Assembly (NCBI RefSeq): GCF_046630445.1
Contig: NC_092341.1
Span: 291,008,501-291,072,500 of the forward strand
Direction: 5' to 3'
DNA length: 64,000 nt
Source: Rutidosis leptorrhynchoides
Taxonomy: Eukaryota; Streptophyta; Magnoliopsida; Asterales; Asteraceae
Under the pieces are notes generated by a model that searched no databases, had not been told where the DNA came from, and saw only the letters and a program-made list of their open reading frames with translations. The position numbers and the translations under genes were made by a program. Every line of letters begins with the position of its first letter. The stretch's first letter is position 1. Shown here piece after piece: positions 47,169 through 61,760 of the stretch.

Positions 47169-47823
47169 ATCTTCATTTGATAGGGTTGACCTTGGGCGGT
47201 CTTATGCTTTATTGTACATTTGGATATTGTTGTAATGTTATGTTGTAGCTAACCCTCTGGGTGTAGCTTATTGGCGTGGTACGTATCGTCGTTGGTGTAC
47301 TTTCATTGTTGATATTTTAGCTTGTGTATAGCGATCGTACGGTATGCTTAGATTAGCTTGCCTTTATGCATGGACTCCGGTATGTGCTATTTGATTACTA
47401 TTGTGTGGCGTGTCCATTTTATGCATATATATATGTATGTAGTATATTCTCACTCACTAAGCGTTAGCTTACCCTCTCGTTGTTGATATTTTTATAGGTT
47501 CGCAAGATGGTGGCTCGGGTAAGCGTGGGGATTAGAGATCTTGACTAGGTTGCTTTAGAAGATCTTGCTTTTGGACTCGATTAGGATTGGGTAGTGTATC
47601 CCCAATCACCATGCTCGGTTTTGTTGGATATTAAAATAGTCGGGTCATGTATGCCCGTTTGGATATTTAAACTTATGTATTAAACGTTTTAAAGTTGTCT
47701 AAACTTATTATTGTAAGGGAATCGTTTCAAAAATATAAATGGGACCTAAATGTTAATAATATTGATGTAATTTAAGGGAAAAAAATTTATGGGCCGGAAA
47801 ACGACGGATTGGGTCGTTACAAG

Positions 47824-47835
47824 TGGTATCAGAGC
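47824..47835 (+). promoter_or_regulatory. Element E primer-binding site, initiator tRNA-Met
   Basis: TGGTATCAGAGC continues as ATGG and lies two bases after the LTR end. Confidence 0.88.
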
Positions 47836-48236
47836 ATGGTCTAAGGGATTTAGGCGACTTGAGATAGGTGTCTAGACTTAGACTTTTGTGTGTGCTTATT
47901 TGTTACGGGACTTGTAGGTGAACGGGTCAGACGGGGACTTGGTTAGTGCCTTAGTGTGTAGGTGAACTAACTAGGATTGTGGCTTGTGTTGTGATGTAAT
48001 TCTTGCGTGTGTTTATATCACGTAGAATTTTTGTTGTGTTGGTTTATATCATCGAGTGAGGCGGTCGTTGTACTAACAAGTTGATACAGCGTGTGTGCGT
48101 AATAATGAATTGTAAACCTTATTACGGGTGCAAATCGTGTCTAACAAGTGATGTACCACGAGTGTTTAGCAAGATGAGGCGGTGTTGTGCGTGTGGTTTT
48201 ATACATTCGTGGACTAATTGTTTTGCATTCTTTAGA
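47836..48236 (+). other. Element E leader
   Basis: About 400 bases between primer site and gag. An open frame extends upstream of the gag ATG to 48081, but the added residues do not look like gag, so I place the start at 48237. Confidence 0.55.
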
Positions 48237-49178
48237 ATGACGACGCAAAACGAGATCGAGACGAATGATGATGAGTTTAACGCTAGAGTTGCGGCCGCCA
48301 TTGCGGAGCAAATGAGTGCGTTTCGAGAAGAAATGGATAGGAAGTATTCCAAATTTCGGAGTAGTAGTGAAATGGAGCGTTGTCTTAAGAGTTTCATGAG
48401 GACTAAACCCCCGATGTATGACGGGAAACCGGATCCTTTGGTAAGCACAACTTGGATCTCGGATGTTGAAGAGTGCTTTTGTACTATTGATTTCCCTCCC
48501 GAGAAGAGGACAAGACTCGCTACTAGCTTGTTGCGGGGTAGGGCGAAGGATTGGTTGGATGGTATGATCGACATTGTTGGTGGTGAAGCGTTTATGGGGT
48601 TATCGTAGGACGATTTTAAGAAGGAATTCTTCGAGGAATTCCGGACGCAAGCCGATTTGGCGAAACTGCGTGATGAGTTATGAAAATTGCGACAAGGATC
48701 TATGGATTTGAATACTCTCAAGACGACCTTTATGGCGAAGGATCGTTTTTTCCCGGAGTATATTGGGAATGATCTTATGTTGATGGAAGATTTCTATCGA
48801 ACTTTGAATGATGACTTGCAAAATAAAATTAGCCGGAGTCAAGCGAAGTCGTTTGCGGAGTTATTCGCGGTGGCTAGGGGTTTTGAATTGTATTCGCGAT
48901 CAAATATTGGTGAACCTTCAAGTGAGAGAAGGGTTGTTTCGTATGGTGCTACAAGTAAGAGGACTAGGGGTACAAGTGTGAGCACGGGTGGTATACGGAC
49001 GAGTATATCTGATTCTAGTGCGTCTAGGTGTTATAATTGTGGCGTGAGGGGTCACAAATCTTGGGAATATTCGGTGCCAAAGGGTGATGGCACGGTGTGC
49101 TTCAATTGCCAAGAAGAAGGACATCGTAAGTCGGAGTGTCCCGAGTTAGCGGGGACGAGTGTGACGAGAAGACGTTAA
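48237..49178 (+). pseudogene. Ty3/gypsy gag of element E, two in-frame stops
   Basis: A 314-codon frame starts MTTQNEIETNDDEF. It has the gag domain (FMRTKPPMYDGKPDPL, TSLLRGRAKDWLDGM, KSFAELFAVARGFELYSR) and two CCHC knuckles. Stops at 48606 (TAG) and 48681 (TGA) both fall where Trp is expected, before DDFKKEFFEEF and KLRQGS. Knuckle 1 (49029) reads CYNC...GHKSWEY, with Tyr in place of the last Cys; knuckle 2 (CFNCQEEGHRKSEC, 49098) is complete. All three defects fit G-to-A changes. No protease or pol follows in the available sequence. Confidence 0.85.
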
Positions 49179-50315
49179 GGTACTTTTCGTTTTAATAAAT
49201 ATGTCCTTTGATTATTTATCATGTGCCGATTGAGTTCGGGTTTGTTAAATGCCTTGTGTTGTGCATAGTATTGTTATGGGTGACGTTCCTAATGGAATTA
49301 CCCTACTGTGACGTTTTGATTAATGGGCGAAGGGCATAAGACTTGGTGCAACCAAGCATTCCTTAGTGTTGGGAAATGTTTCTACCAAGCCAGGGGTATG
49401 AGCTTTGGTGTTCGGTCGTTAAGCTCGTGTTTGCTTTCGTGTTGAAGTTGATGAACCATGAGGTTCGACGGGTGGATAAAACCCTAAAGATCGAGTGTTT
49501 GATCTCGATGTGTGTTGGTAATGGAGTCTACGTGACGCGATGTTAGGTGCCTCTTTCATACCTACTAGCGTGGTATTCGACTCCGATGGTGTTGCGGTTA
49601 CATTGTACTTAGGGTACCGGAGAGAAACCCTTAGGTACATGAGTGACTAGGTAGAGATTTGAAAAGCTAGAGCAATCGGAGGATTGCAAGATTTAAGTTT
49701 GGGTAATTGTGGCAAACTCTTCATTCGAAGTGTTTAAGGATAGGTTAAAATCCTTCGTGTGCTCAAGGTTGGAGCAAGGTATTATGATGTGTGTGGTTGT
49801 GAGATACTTTTATCTCGATGATGTGGTTAAGGAACGGAGTTCTAAGTGGGGGAGTTTGAACTCTTGCACGAAGATATTCTAGTGTATTAATATTGGACGA
49901 TGCTCGTATGGATTCGGAGCTAGCGTTGAGACCTACGTTGGTCGATTGTGGTAAAAGTACGATCTGGAATAAATTGTACTTATGGTTTTAGATTTAAATT
50001 ATCACCGAGGTAGTAATGTGGTGAATCTCATTTAGAGATAATGGACGTGTTTGACGAGCAAGGTGAGATCCCTCGGCTAAGGGAGGTGTGTGTCGGATTC
50101 TCTTCTAGAGAATTATTGCTTTGTGCCTATGTGCGATATAGGTGGTTCTTGCTCGAGTGTGGTGGCGTTGTGTACACGTACGTGTGATGCGTGTGCAAGG
50201 ATTTCCAAGTGAGTGGAATGCTCCTAAGTATGAGTATATACTTGTTGTTTGGGGTGGATGGTTAGTGTATTCCGTTAGGATTCACTATGGTGTAGCAGTG
50301 CGCGATGTTACACTA
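49179..50315 (+). other. Element E interior after gag, no gene seen
   Basis: About 1.1 kb without a recognisable pol domain. AGTGGGGGAG at about 49846 is purine-rich. The interior is cut at 50316 by the F1 LTR start; E's 3' LTR is not seen. Confidence 0.55.
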
Positions 50316-50663
50316 TGTGACAACCCGAAAATTTCCGATCAAATTTAAACTTTATTTTTATATGATTTACTATTTCCGACATGATAAGCAAAGTCTGTAA
50401 TGTGGAAATCTCAAAATCTTTGAACTATTTTCATGTAATCAATTACCCTTCGACTGCTCTTTGTAGGTGAGTGAGTCCTCGCTGACCTGAGCGATTTCGA
50501 TCACCTAGCTGATTCACGAACAATTATGTGTAAATAGATATGTATGAATATATACATATGTGTGCTTATTAAATTGAGAAATATTAACAAAATATTAAAC
50601 GTATAACGTTATACTTATTCGTTATAAATAAACGTCTACGTAATAAAAAGTGTTATGTGAAAC

Positions 50664-50700
<37 letters not shown>

Positions 50701-51044
50701 AGTATATTGAGCTTATATATAGGTGGTTTCGAATACAATTAATAGATATAAAACGTACTACGATATGTTTCGAAAGATTTGTACATTTTACAATATGTCA
50801 AGAGGTAAATTATTAAAGTTATTATCATTATCTTTTACTGTTATAAATTTTAGAAATTATATACAATGATTTGAGTGTCACGTCTTCTTTAAAAAGGAAT
50901 ATAACTTTATAAATGTCTGGAACCACTTTTGACAAATTGTTACCGAGTCATTTTAATAAGGATAAAGGTTTTAACATTATCTTAAAAATTAGAATCTTTC
51001 TAGAAACCTTTTGATAAGTTATAAATGATAACGGTCCGTGATTT

Positions 51045-51196
<152 letters not shown>

Positions 51197-51587
51197 CTTC
51201 CAACGTGTAGTTAAAAACGTGTTTATATATACTTTGAATTATTTAATAAACGATATTAGTATTCGATTATTGAATCAATTGATATTTAGATAAGTTAACT
51301 TATGAGAATTTGATGCATGAATATATTTTATGATTTAAAATATAAATGTTATATGACATAATAATTTCTATTATTTAATCGATTCTAAAATGAACTTTGA
51401 AATATAAATAGTTTTGAAAAACAAAATATTATATTACTAAATAGATATTTCAATTACATACGATATGTACGAATTTATATTTTTAATATAAGTATAAATA
51501 TATATATACTTTACAAAGTGATTTAACATAATATTAATAGATACAAAACGTTTTGATTTAAAATTATATTATCATATGTATATACAA

Positions 51588-52090
51588 CGAGACGTCGATT
51601 TATAGAAGCAAATAACCAAAACACTCACATGTATAAGTTACACTTCGTGTAATATTTGTTATCAATAATTTTAGTCTATATTTTGTCAACGGTACGAGTC
51701 ACGAAATGTAGAGTACCAGTTTTCTAAACGTATGAAACGTTATTCGAAAAACCGGAAATGGAACATGAGTCGAGTGACAACGTACGAGTCATCGGAACAA
51801 AAATTATAAGTTAACTATACACGTAAATATAATATAATATATAATTAATTATATAAATTAAATATATTATATATATAATAATATAAATCGGGTGACGGCA
51901 GAGTAAAACAAAGGAACCAGGCTGGACACAGATGGCCATGCGATCGCATGGCCATATGCCCATGAAACCATGCGATCGCATGGAGGGAGGGGGCAGACCA
52001 AGTTGTATAAAGCTCGCGTTTTGTTCAGTCGAATTCATTCAGTTTCTTTTCTCAATCTCTTGTACTCTCTTTACATCTATATTTATATTT
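51588..52090 (+). promoter_or_regulatory. Athila-LTR-like promoter block inside the F1 LTR
   Basis: Runs parallel to about 43165-43700 of the O LTR: gacgatttgaagaagcaaat-type start, a tacgagtc stretch, ttcgaaaaaccgga, and then the palindromes GGCCATGCGATCGCATGGCC (51934-51953) and ACCATGCGATCGCATGG (51967-51983), with TATAAAG at 52006-52012. Neither Athila LTR terminus is present, so this is not simply a nested solo LTR. Confidence 0.6.
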
Positions 52091-52092
52091 AC

Positions 52093-52180
<88 letters not shown>
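52093..52180. repeat. (ATT)n microsatellite in F1
   Basis: About 88 bases of ATT repeats, starting some 85 bases after the TATAAAG box. Further ATT/GTA tracts are at about 52900-52998. Confidence 0.93.
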
Positions 52181-52901
52181 CGTATTGTCATTATTAGTAG
52201 TATTATTATTAGTATTATGCATAAAATACTAAGACGAGGTTATGTTCGAGTCATTTCAAAACAAGTTTTACGAGCGGGATAAAAATAAGGAAATTATAGG
52301 TTATAGTTATGGAGGTTATGGGTATTGTTCGGGGGTATGCTCGTAAGGTCAAACCTAGTGTTTATCATCTCCGTTGCGTCTATGTACTTTCCTGCAATAT
52401 TGAATCTCAATATTGATACGTGAGCATTCACATCTTATCTTTTATATACTAATAGTGTATGCCTGACTAGTGCTCGAGTATTTAGGATTATGAATGCTTG
52501 TATGTTTATTTTCGTCATTATATAGTATATGGTAAATCATGAATTTAATACATATATTACTGATACAAGGTATATGATATGCATGTCGTTGGAAAGCTGT
52601 CGAAAATTAATAACTTTTCATTTAGATTGCGTATGGTTTCGATGAACGGTTTAAAAGATATAGTCAACTGAATTATCTTTAATTTTAGTATTATTATTAA
52701 AATGATTATTATTATTACGATCGTCGTTATCGTTATCGTTACCGTTATCGTTATCGTCGTTATTATCGGCATTATTATTATTATCTAATAATTAATATTA
52801 TTATTATTATCATTATTATTATTATTATAAGTATTATCATTAAAAATTGTTATTGTTATTACTATCGTTATTATCATTAAGGTTATTATTAATATTATCA
52901 A

Positions 52902-52963
<62 letters not shown>

Positions 52964-53800
52964 GTAGTAGTAGTAGTAGTAGTAGTAGTATTATTATTAT
53001 TAAAATAAATTAATATTTTCATCAAAACCATCATTATATTATTTTTATCGTTATTATTATTATTAAAAATATCATTAATATTAAAACTATCATTTTTTAT
53101 TAAAATTATCATTTTAATAGAAATATCATTGTTATTATAAAATATCATTATTATTATTATTATTAAAAATTATCATTTTGAATAGAATTATTATTTTTAT
53201 AAAAAAATATTATTAATATTACAGTTAATAATAAAAAGTATCATTATTATTAAAATTATCATGATTAGAATAATCATTTTATTATAATTGTTATCATCGT
53301 TAGTAAATATAAATATTGTTATTATTATTATTAGAATAATAATAATTATTATTATTACAAAATAATACAAATTTTATTTATTATTATTATTATCAATATT
53401 ATCGTATCAAATAAATATCTGATACAAAGATATTTTTTACCACACGCAGTATAATAATAAATACTACTATATTTTTTATGATATTAAATGAACTATATTA
53501 CTTAAGATATATAAAAGCATATTTTTTTTATCATATATAATATTTTAATACACATTTTTATTTATTAATAAATGACTTGTATTATTTTACTCTAATAAAA
53601 TATAATAAATATATTTAAATATATAAAACGACTATTTAAGTTACATAATAAACATGTACATTTTTTTGTTGTAAATCATTTTGGGTCAAATTGACTTTTG
53701 TTGACTTTTGCATATCGATCTCGAGCATTTGGATTGTGATACACTATGACCTGACCTAATTTGTTAGACAGATATTTACCAACATATAAATATATATACT
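52181..53800 (+). other. F1 LTR body, AT-rich, no gene
   Basis: Mostly ATT/ATC-type low-complexity sequence. Frames here encode Ile, Asn or Tyr runs and are not genes. A short unique stretch is at 52290-52650. Confidence 0.6.
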
Positions 53801-54232
53801 TAATATAGGTTCGTGAATCCGAGGCCAACCTTGCACTTGTTTATTGCCGTCATATGCATAATTACTACGAAATACAGTATAGTGAGTTTCATTTGCTCCC
53901 TTTTTAAATGCTTTTTCAATATATATTTTTAGGACTGCGATTACATGCGCTGCTTTTATAAATGTTTTTATGAAATAGACACAAGTAATCGAAACTACAT
54001 TCTATGGTTGGATTATCGAATCGAATATGCCCCTTTTTAGCTTGGTAGCCTAAGAATTGGGGAACTGGCTCCTAATTGATGCGAATCCTAAAGATAGATC
54101 TATGGACACTAACAAGCATCATTCAGAGAATTTAAACTGCTTTAGTACTTTGATTTTTTCATGTCCGAAGGGAGTCCCGGAATGATGGGGATATTCTATA
54201 TGCATCTTGTTAATGTCGGTTACCAGGTGTTC

Positions 54233-54492
54233 AAAGATTTACTTTTAATCCCCTGAACTCTGGAAATCAACCGAATTTACGTCAAAAGATATGACGAATC
54301 TGCATTTACTCATTCCACTATTTTGTGATAGCTTCACTCGTACGCTTCACATAATCGGAGCATTTTATCTATAGTAATCAATAATGATAAAATTCTATTT
54401 ATCAACTCATATTCGTCATGAAAACATTTTTATTGTTAGCCATGACGACCTCGATCAAATTTCGGGACTAAATTTCTTTAACGGGTAGGTAC
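54233..54492 (+). other. Remnant of the F element interior with purine tract
   Basis: 260 bases between the broken F1 LTR and the F2 start. It ends CAAATTTCGGGACTAAATTT and TTAACGGGTAGGTAC, the same tract as before the C 3' LTR. A deletion removed the F1 LTR end, primer site, gag and pol. Confidence 0.65.
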
Positions 54493-54833
54493 TTTGACGA
54501 CCCGGAAATTTCCGACCAAATTTAAACTTAATCTTAATATGAATTCGACACGATAAGCAAAGTCTGTAATGTTGAGTCTCAAAAATTTTGAACTGTTTGC
54601 ATGAACTCATTTGACCCTCTAACTATTCCCGACGATTCAAGAACAATTGTTGTAAATATATATATAAATATTGTAATAAGTAAATTGTAAATAATATATA
54701 TATATAGAAATTTATATTAATTCTTTTCATATAAATAGTTATGTGATAATATTAGTTTGTTATATTAAAATTATTATTATGAAGATACAATTTATTATCA
54801 TCATCATTATTATAACTATTAATATTATTATTA

Positions 54834-54910
<77 letters not shown>

Positions 54911-57340
54911 CTTATTAATATTATTATTAATATATTTATTATTAATTATTAATATTAAATAAATAAAATTTATGAATACAGTTAGTTACAAAATTGGTTT
55001 TCAATCCCATCTGCTTTACATATTTTGTTTGGTTTTAATCCCATCTGCTTTACATATTTTTGTTTTCTTCTTCTATACACGATTTTGGTTTGTCGACCAT
55101 TAACACCCTACACAACAAACTTAATCAATTATTATGGTTGTATCAATCATTCGAAAACATGATATAATTCGATTATTGCCATTTGCAAATGAGAGAACCA
55201 AATACCCACTTCCATCATCTCTTTCTTCTGCTGCAACAAACCATCACCACTTTCATCAACCTTTACCACCTTACTCTCTCTCCTTCATGATCAACAAACC
55301 TACCAATATGCTTCTGTGATAATCTTCGTTGTTGCTATTCAACTATTTCTACAACTCGACATATTGTTGCTATATTTCTATGCTCGTTGGAACCTGAGCC
55401 ACTACTATTGTTCCTTTTGTTCGGTAAGAACACATAACGATTTATTATTGCTTTCTTATTCGATTTACAAAGACTACTGCTAGTCTTTACCTACTACTAG
55501 TGTTCTGTTATTCGGTCAAACCCAGAAAACAAACCATGGTCACATCTACAATTACTAATCGTTTGCTAGTTACTCCTATTCAACCCAACGATCATGACAC
55601 CACCACCATGAACAAGGCCACCTCTTCATCTCTCTATTTTCTTCTCTCACTGCACCCGTAGAATCACCACCACTACAAACCAAAACGGCCACTACCTTGA
55701 ACTCCTTTGGACAACCACTCCATCACCACAGCCGTAAACTATTTCCACCACCTTACTACCACCCCTTCTTCAGTTCATAACAACCATGAACCACCCATAA
55801 CAACCATCACAAGACCCACATCACTTTTATTTCGTTGTCAATAATTAACCAAGACCAAACCAACAACAAACTTGCTCATTGATTGCTATCTCTTCTTACT
55901 TTTGTTCGCCATACATCGAACCCAAAACAACTGCTATCAAACTCGCTGTTGCTATTATTCTAGCCAAATAAAACACAACACCATCAAGATCCTCAATTCG
56001 CTATTGCTATTTTTTTTGTTTGTTTAATATAAACAAACCGATTATACTTGAAGTGGGTAAATAATGACATGTTGATGATAGGTGTAAAGTTAGCAAATAA
56101 TGATGATGTAAAGATAACAACTTGATGGCACATTTCTTTCTACCTCCTTTGGCCGACAATTACAACACATATAAACCCCACCATAACATGTCAACCAACC
56201 TTTTAAAAAACTCACAAAGAATATATATAAATTTCTTTTGCAAGTGGACTATAACTAGTGACCTTATATGATTACACGTCCTTTTCTTTCCTTTTGGATT
56301 TGGCCGACACCTAGTAATACAAAGACCAATTCAACGTGTAGTATAGACAAATCACTCAGCTTTCATGAATCAAGTGGGAATGAGATCGGCCAAACAATTT
56401 GTCATAACCACATTTTGAACCATCGCCAACTTGAAAACCACCATGGAACCTAAACAGCCACCCTCCTTGTGCATGATCGAACCTGGACAGCTTCTGATCC
56501 AGTTTATTTTATTTCCTTTGAACCTGGCTGTTATTTCTATTTTCCTGCTTGTCGAACGGACGTTTAGATAATAATGATGATACGTTCATAATAATGGTCG
56601 ATGATTAATGATAAATGATAAATGATAATGATGATGGGCTGCAAAGAAGAGGACAACTAGTTGTTCGTTGCTTTTCCCATCGAGAGAAAATAGAACCCGT
56701 TTTAACTTACCAACTGGACTTTTATTTCGAATGATATTCAAATAACAGCAGGCCATGTTTTAGTATTCGGGCTTGTTGTTTTGCTAGTTGGGCTCCTTTT
56801 TAATATATGGATTACATGGGCCATTCATGATAGTGGATTACAAAATGGATTATTTGGGGCCGAAAACTTGATCATGTGGTGGATGACCGAGAGTGATTGT
56901 GATTATAATTTGATTAGGATTAAGATAGGATTTTTACAATGATGATAAATGTTACATTTAAAATGATAGTGATTACATGAAGATGACGGTTTTGATGTTC
57001 ATAATGATCATATGATGATAATTATCGATTTTATGAGAATGGTGAGGAGACGAAAGCATGATGATGATTATGATTCGTTAATTATAGGTGAAATAATGAT
57101 AATAATAAATCTGGTTAAGGATGTTACCGGGTTAGTGGGATGTCACGGGTTCAGACCCGGACTTGGGCATTTTTAAAGAGCTACTGCTTTGAGGTAGTTT
57201 TTACTAATACTCTTATTATTATTATTTCATTATTATTTTTATTGTTTAAAATTATTATTATTATTATTATTATTTATTGATTGTTATTAAGTAATTATTA
57301 TTATTACCAATATTAGAAATAAGATTATTTGTATAATTAA

Positions 57341-57420
<80 letters not shown>

Positions 57421-58360
57421 AATATATAGTATTATTATTAATATGACTATTAAAATTTCTATTAGAATCATCATTTTTATTTAAAAGTACCATTATTATT
57501 TAAAATATTATTTTTATGAAAACTAACATTTTTATCTTATCATTATTATCTTTTTATTTAAAAATTATTATTATTACTAACATTACTTTTATTATTAGTA
57601 TTATTATCAAGACTATTAATAGCAGTATCATTAACTATTTACTTTTAGTATTATTATTATTATTGTCATAAAAAGATACAAATTTTTATCTATTATTATT
57701 ATTGATATTATTTTACCAAATAAATAGCTATGTAAGAATATATTTAAAACATATCACATAACAACATTAATATTTTCATAATATACTAATTATTTATCTA
57801 AAGTATATACTATAAATAAAGTTAATATATTTACCAATGAAACATACAAGTTATTGAGATAACAATTAATAATAATATCTAAACTTGTTTGATTACGATA
57901 ATATGTGTTAATATATATATATATATAAATGATATAGGTTCGTGAATCCAAGGCCAACCCTGCATTGTTCAGTATCGTCGTATGAATATTTTTACTACAA
58001 AATATTGGATGATGAGTTTCATTTGCTCCCTTTTTAAATGCTTTTGCAATATATATTTTTGGGACTGAGAATACATGCGCTGTTTTTTTATAAATGTTTG
58101 ACGAAATAGACACAAGTAATTGAAACTACATTCAATGGTTGAATGATCGAAGCCGAATATGCCCCTTTTTGCTTGGTAGCCTAAGAATTAGTAAACCGAT
58201 CTACTAATTGACGCAAATCCTAAAGATAGATCTATTGGGCCTAACAAACCCCATCCAAAGTACCGGATGCTTTAGTACTTCGAATTCATTTTTATCATGT
58301 TCGATGGATGTCCTGGAATGATAGGGGATATTCTTATATGCATCTTGTTAATGTCGGTTA
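54493..58360 (+). repeat. F2: second LTR of the F family, 3' end missing
   Basis: Starts TTTGACGACCCGG (TG apparently mutated to TT) right after the purine tract, so it is probably the 3' LTR of the same element as F1. ATT tracts at 54838-54907 and about 57340-57420. The portion 55050-56500 is less repetitive and resembles pyrimidine-rich UTR sequence but has no gene I recognise. It is cut after aatgtcggtta by the F3 start. Confidence 0.7.
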
Positions 58361-58530
58361 TGTGACGACCCGGAAATTTCCGAACAAATTTAAACTTTAA
58401 TCTTTATATATTTCCGACACGATAAACAAAGTTTGTTAAGTTGAATCTCAAGAATTTTAAACTGTGTTCATACATTCATTTAACCTCGACCAAATTCCAA
58501 AGATTCACGAACCATTATAGGAACGGATAT
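58361..58530 (+). repeat. F3: start of a third F-family LTR, interrupted by element G
   Basis: TGTGACGACCCGGAAATTTC directly follows F2 sequence; 170 bases later element G begins. The remainder would lie beyond the window. Confidence 0.65.
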
Positions 58531-61500
58531 TGAAATGTCCCGTTCTTATTGATTAAAAATGTTCCATATTAATTGATTTCGTTGCGAGGTTTTGACCTCT
58601 ATATGAGACGTTTTTCAAAGACTGCATTCATTTTAAAACAAACCATAACCTTTATTTCATCAATAAAGGTTTAAAAAGCTTTACGTAGATTATCAAATAA
58701 TGATAATCTAAAATATCCTGTTTACACACGACCATTACATAATGATTTACAATACAAATATGTTACAACAAAATAAGTTTCTTGAATGCAGTTTTTACAC
58801 AATATCATACAAGCATGGACTCCAAATCTCGTCCTTAATTAAGTATGCGACAGCGGAAGCTCTTAATAATCACCTGAGAATAAACATGCTTAAAACGTCA
58901 ACAAAAATGTTGGTAAGTTACAGGTTTAACCTATATATATCAAATCATAATAATAGACCACAAGATTTCATATTTCAATACACATCCCATACATAGAGAT
59001 AAAAATCATTCATATGGTGAACACCTGGTAACCGACATTAACAAGATGCATATATAAGAATATCCCCATCATTCCGGGACACCCTTCGGATATGATATAA
59101 ATTTCGAAATACTAAAGCATCCAGTACTTTGGATGGGGTTTGTTAGGCCCAATAGATCTATCTTTAGGATTCGCGTCAATTAGGGTGTCTGTTCCCTAAT
59201 TCTTAGATTACCAGACTTAATAAAAAGGGGCATATTCGATTTCGATAATTCAACCATAGAATGTAGTTTCACGTACTTGTGTCTATTTTGTAAATCATTT
59301 ATAAAACCTACATGTATTCTCATCCCAAAAATATTAGATTTTAAAAGTGGGACTATAACTCACTTTCACAGATTTTTACTTAGTCGGGAAGTAAGACTTG
59401 GCCACTGGTTGATTCACGAACCTATAACAATATATACATATATATCAAAGTATGTTCAAAATATATTTACAACACTTTTAATATATTTTGATGTTTTAAG
59501 TTTATTAAGTCAGCTGTCCTCGTTAGTAACCTACAACTAGTTGTTCACAGTTAGATGTACAGAAATAAATCGATAAATATAATCTTGAATCAATCCACGA
59601 CCCAGTGTATACGTATCTCAGTATTGATCACAACTTAAACTATATATATTTTGGAATCAACCTCAACCCTGTATAGCTAACTCCAACATTCACATATAGA
59701 GTGTCTATGGTTGTTCTGAAATATATATAGATGTGTCGACATGATAGGTCGAAATATAGTATACGTGTTTATGGTATCTCAAGATTACATAATATACAAT
59801 ACAAGTTGATTAAGTTATGGTTGGAATAGATTTGTTACCAATTTTCACGTAGCTAAAATGAGAAAAATTATCCAATCTTGTTTTACCCATAACTTCTTCA
59901 TTTTAAATCCGTTTTGAGTGAATCAAATTGCTATGGTTTCATATTGAACTCTATTTTATGAATCTAAACAGAAAAAGTATAGGTTTATAGTTGGAAAAAT
60001 AAGTTACAAGTCATTTTTATAAAGGTAGTCATTTCAGTCGAAAGAACGACATCTAGATGACCATTTTAGAAAACATACTTCCACTTTGAGTTTAACCATA
60101 ATTTTTGGATATAGTTTCATGTTCATAATAAAAATCATTTTCTCAGAATAACAACTTTTAAATCAAAGTTTATCATAGTTTTTAATTAACTAACCCAAAA
60201 CAGCCCGCGGTGTTACTACGACGGCGTAAATCCGGTTTTACGGTGTTTTTCGTGTTTCCAGGTTTTAAATCATTAAGTTAGCATATCATATAGATATAGA
60301 ACATGTGTTTAGTTGATTTTAAAAGTCAAATTAGAAGGATTAACTTTTGTTTGCGAACAAGTTTAGAATTAACTAAACTATGTTCTAGTGATTACAAGTT
60401 TAAACCTTCAAATAAGATAGCTTTATATGTATGAATCGAATGATGTTATGAACATCATTACTACCTTAAGTTCCTTGGATAAACCAACTGGAAAAGAGAA
60501 AAATGGATCTAGCTTCAACGGATCCTTGGATGGCTCGAAGTTCTTGAAGCAGAATCATGACACGAAAACAAGTTCAAGTAAGATCATCACTTGAAATAAG
60601 ATTGTTATAGTTATAGAAATTAAACCAAAGTTTGAATATGATTATTACCTTGTATTAGAATGATAACCTACAGTAAGAAACAAAGATTTCTTGAGGTTGG
60701 ATGATCACCTTACAAGATTGGAAGTGAGCTAGCAAACTTGAAAGTATTCTTGATTTTATGTAATTAGAACTTGTAGAATATATGAAGAACACTTAGAACT
60801 TGAAGATAGAACTTGAGAGAGATCAATTAGATGAAGAAAATTGAAGAATGAAAGTATTTGTAGGTGTTTTTGGTCGTTGGTGTATGGATTAGATATAAAG
60901 GATATGTAATTTTGTTTTCATGTAAATAAGTCATGAATGATTACTCATATTTTTGTAATTTTATGAGATATTTCATGCTAGTTGCCAAATGATGGTTCCC
61001 ATATGTGTTAGATGACTCACATGGGCTGCTGAGAGCTGATCATTGGAGTGTATATACCAATAGTACATACATCTAAAAGCTGTGTATTGTACGAGTACGA
61101 ATACGGGTGCATACGAGTAGAATTGTTGATGAAACTGAACGAGGATGTAATTGTAAGCATTTTTGTTAAGTAGAAGTATTTTGATAAGTGTATTTAAGTC
61201 TCTAAAAAGTGTATAAATACATATTAAAACACTACATGTATATACATTTTAACTGAGTCGTTAAGTCATCGTTAGTCGTTACATGTAAGTGTTGTTTTGA
61301 AACACAAGATCGTTAACCCAATGTTTATAATATCAAATGAGGTTTTAAATTATTATATTATCATGATATTATCATGTATGAATATCTCTTAATATGATAT
61401 ATATACATTAAATGTCTTAACAACGATAATCGTTACATATATGTCTCGTTTAAAAATCATTAAGTTAGTAGTTTTGTTTTTACATATGTAGTTCATTGTT

Positions 61501-61760
61501 AATATACTTAATGATATGTTTACTTATAATAAAATCATGTTAACTATATATATAACCATATATATGTCATCGTATAGTTTTTACAAATTTTAACGTTCGT
61601 GAATCACTGGTCAACTTGGGTGGTCATTTGTCTATATGAAACCTATTCCAATTAATCAAGTCTTAATAAGTTTGATTGCTTAACATGTTGGAAACACTTA
61701 ATCATGTAAATACCAATTTCATTTAATATATATAAACATGGAAAAGTTCGGGTCACTACA
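58531..61760 (-). repeat. Element G 3' LTR
   Basis: The LTR is 3230 bp and closely similar to the C LTRs, with more differences from them (for example around 60460-60900) than the two C LTRs have from each other. No gene is seen in it. Confidence 0.88.

Noticed and set aside
48122..48721. 199-codon minus-strand frame over E gag
   Set aside because: The plus strand has gag-domain motifs and two knuckles; the minus frame is a shadow left open by codon bias.
50142..50348. 68-codon frame at the E to F1 boundary
   Set aside because: It crosses the LTR start of F1 and has no recognisable motif.
51932..53148. Frames with runs of Ile, Tyr, Thr or Asn in F1, and similar ones in F2
   Set aside because: Translation of ATT-type microsatellites.
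55134..56453. Possible host gene in F2 (61-codon frames, pyrimidine-rich stretches)
   Set aside because: No extended frame, no splice-consistent coding pattern and no recognisable domain; both flanks are F-family LTR sequence.
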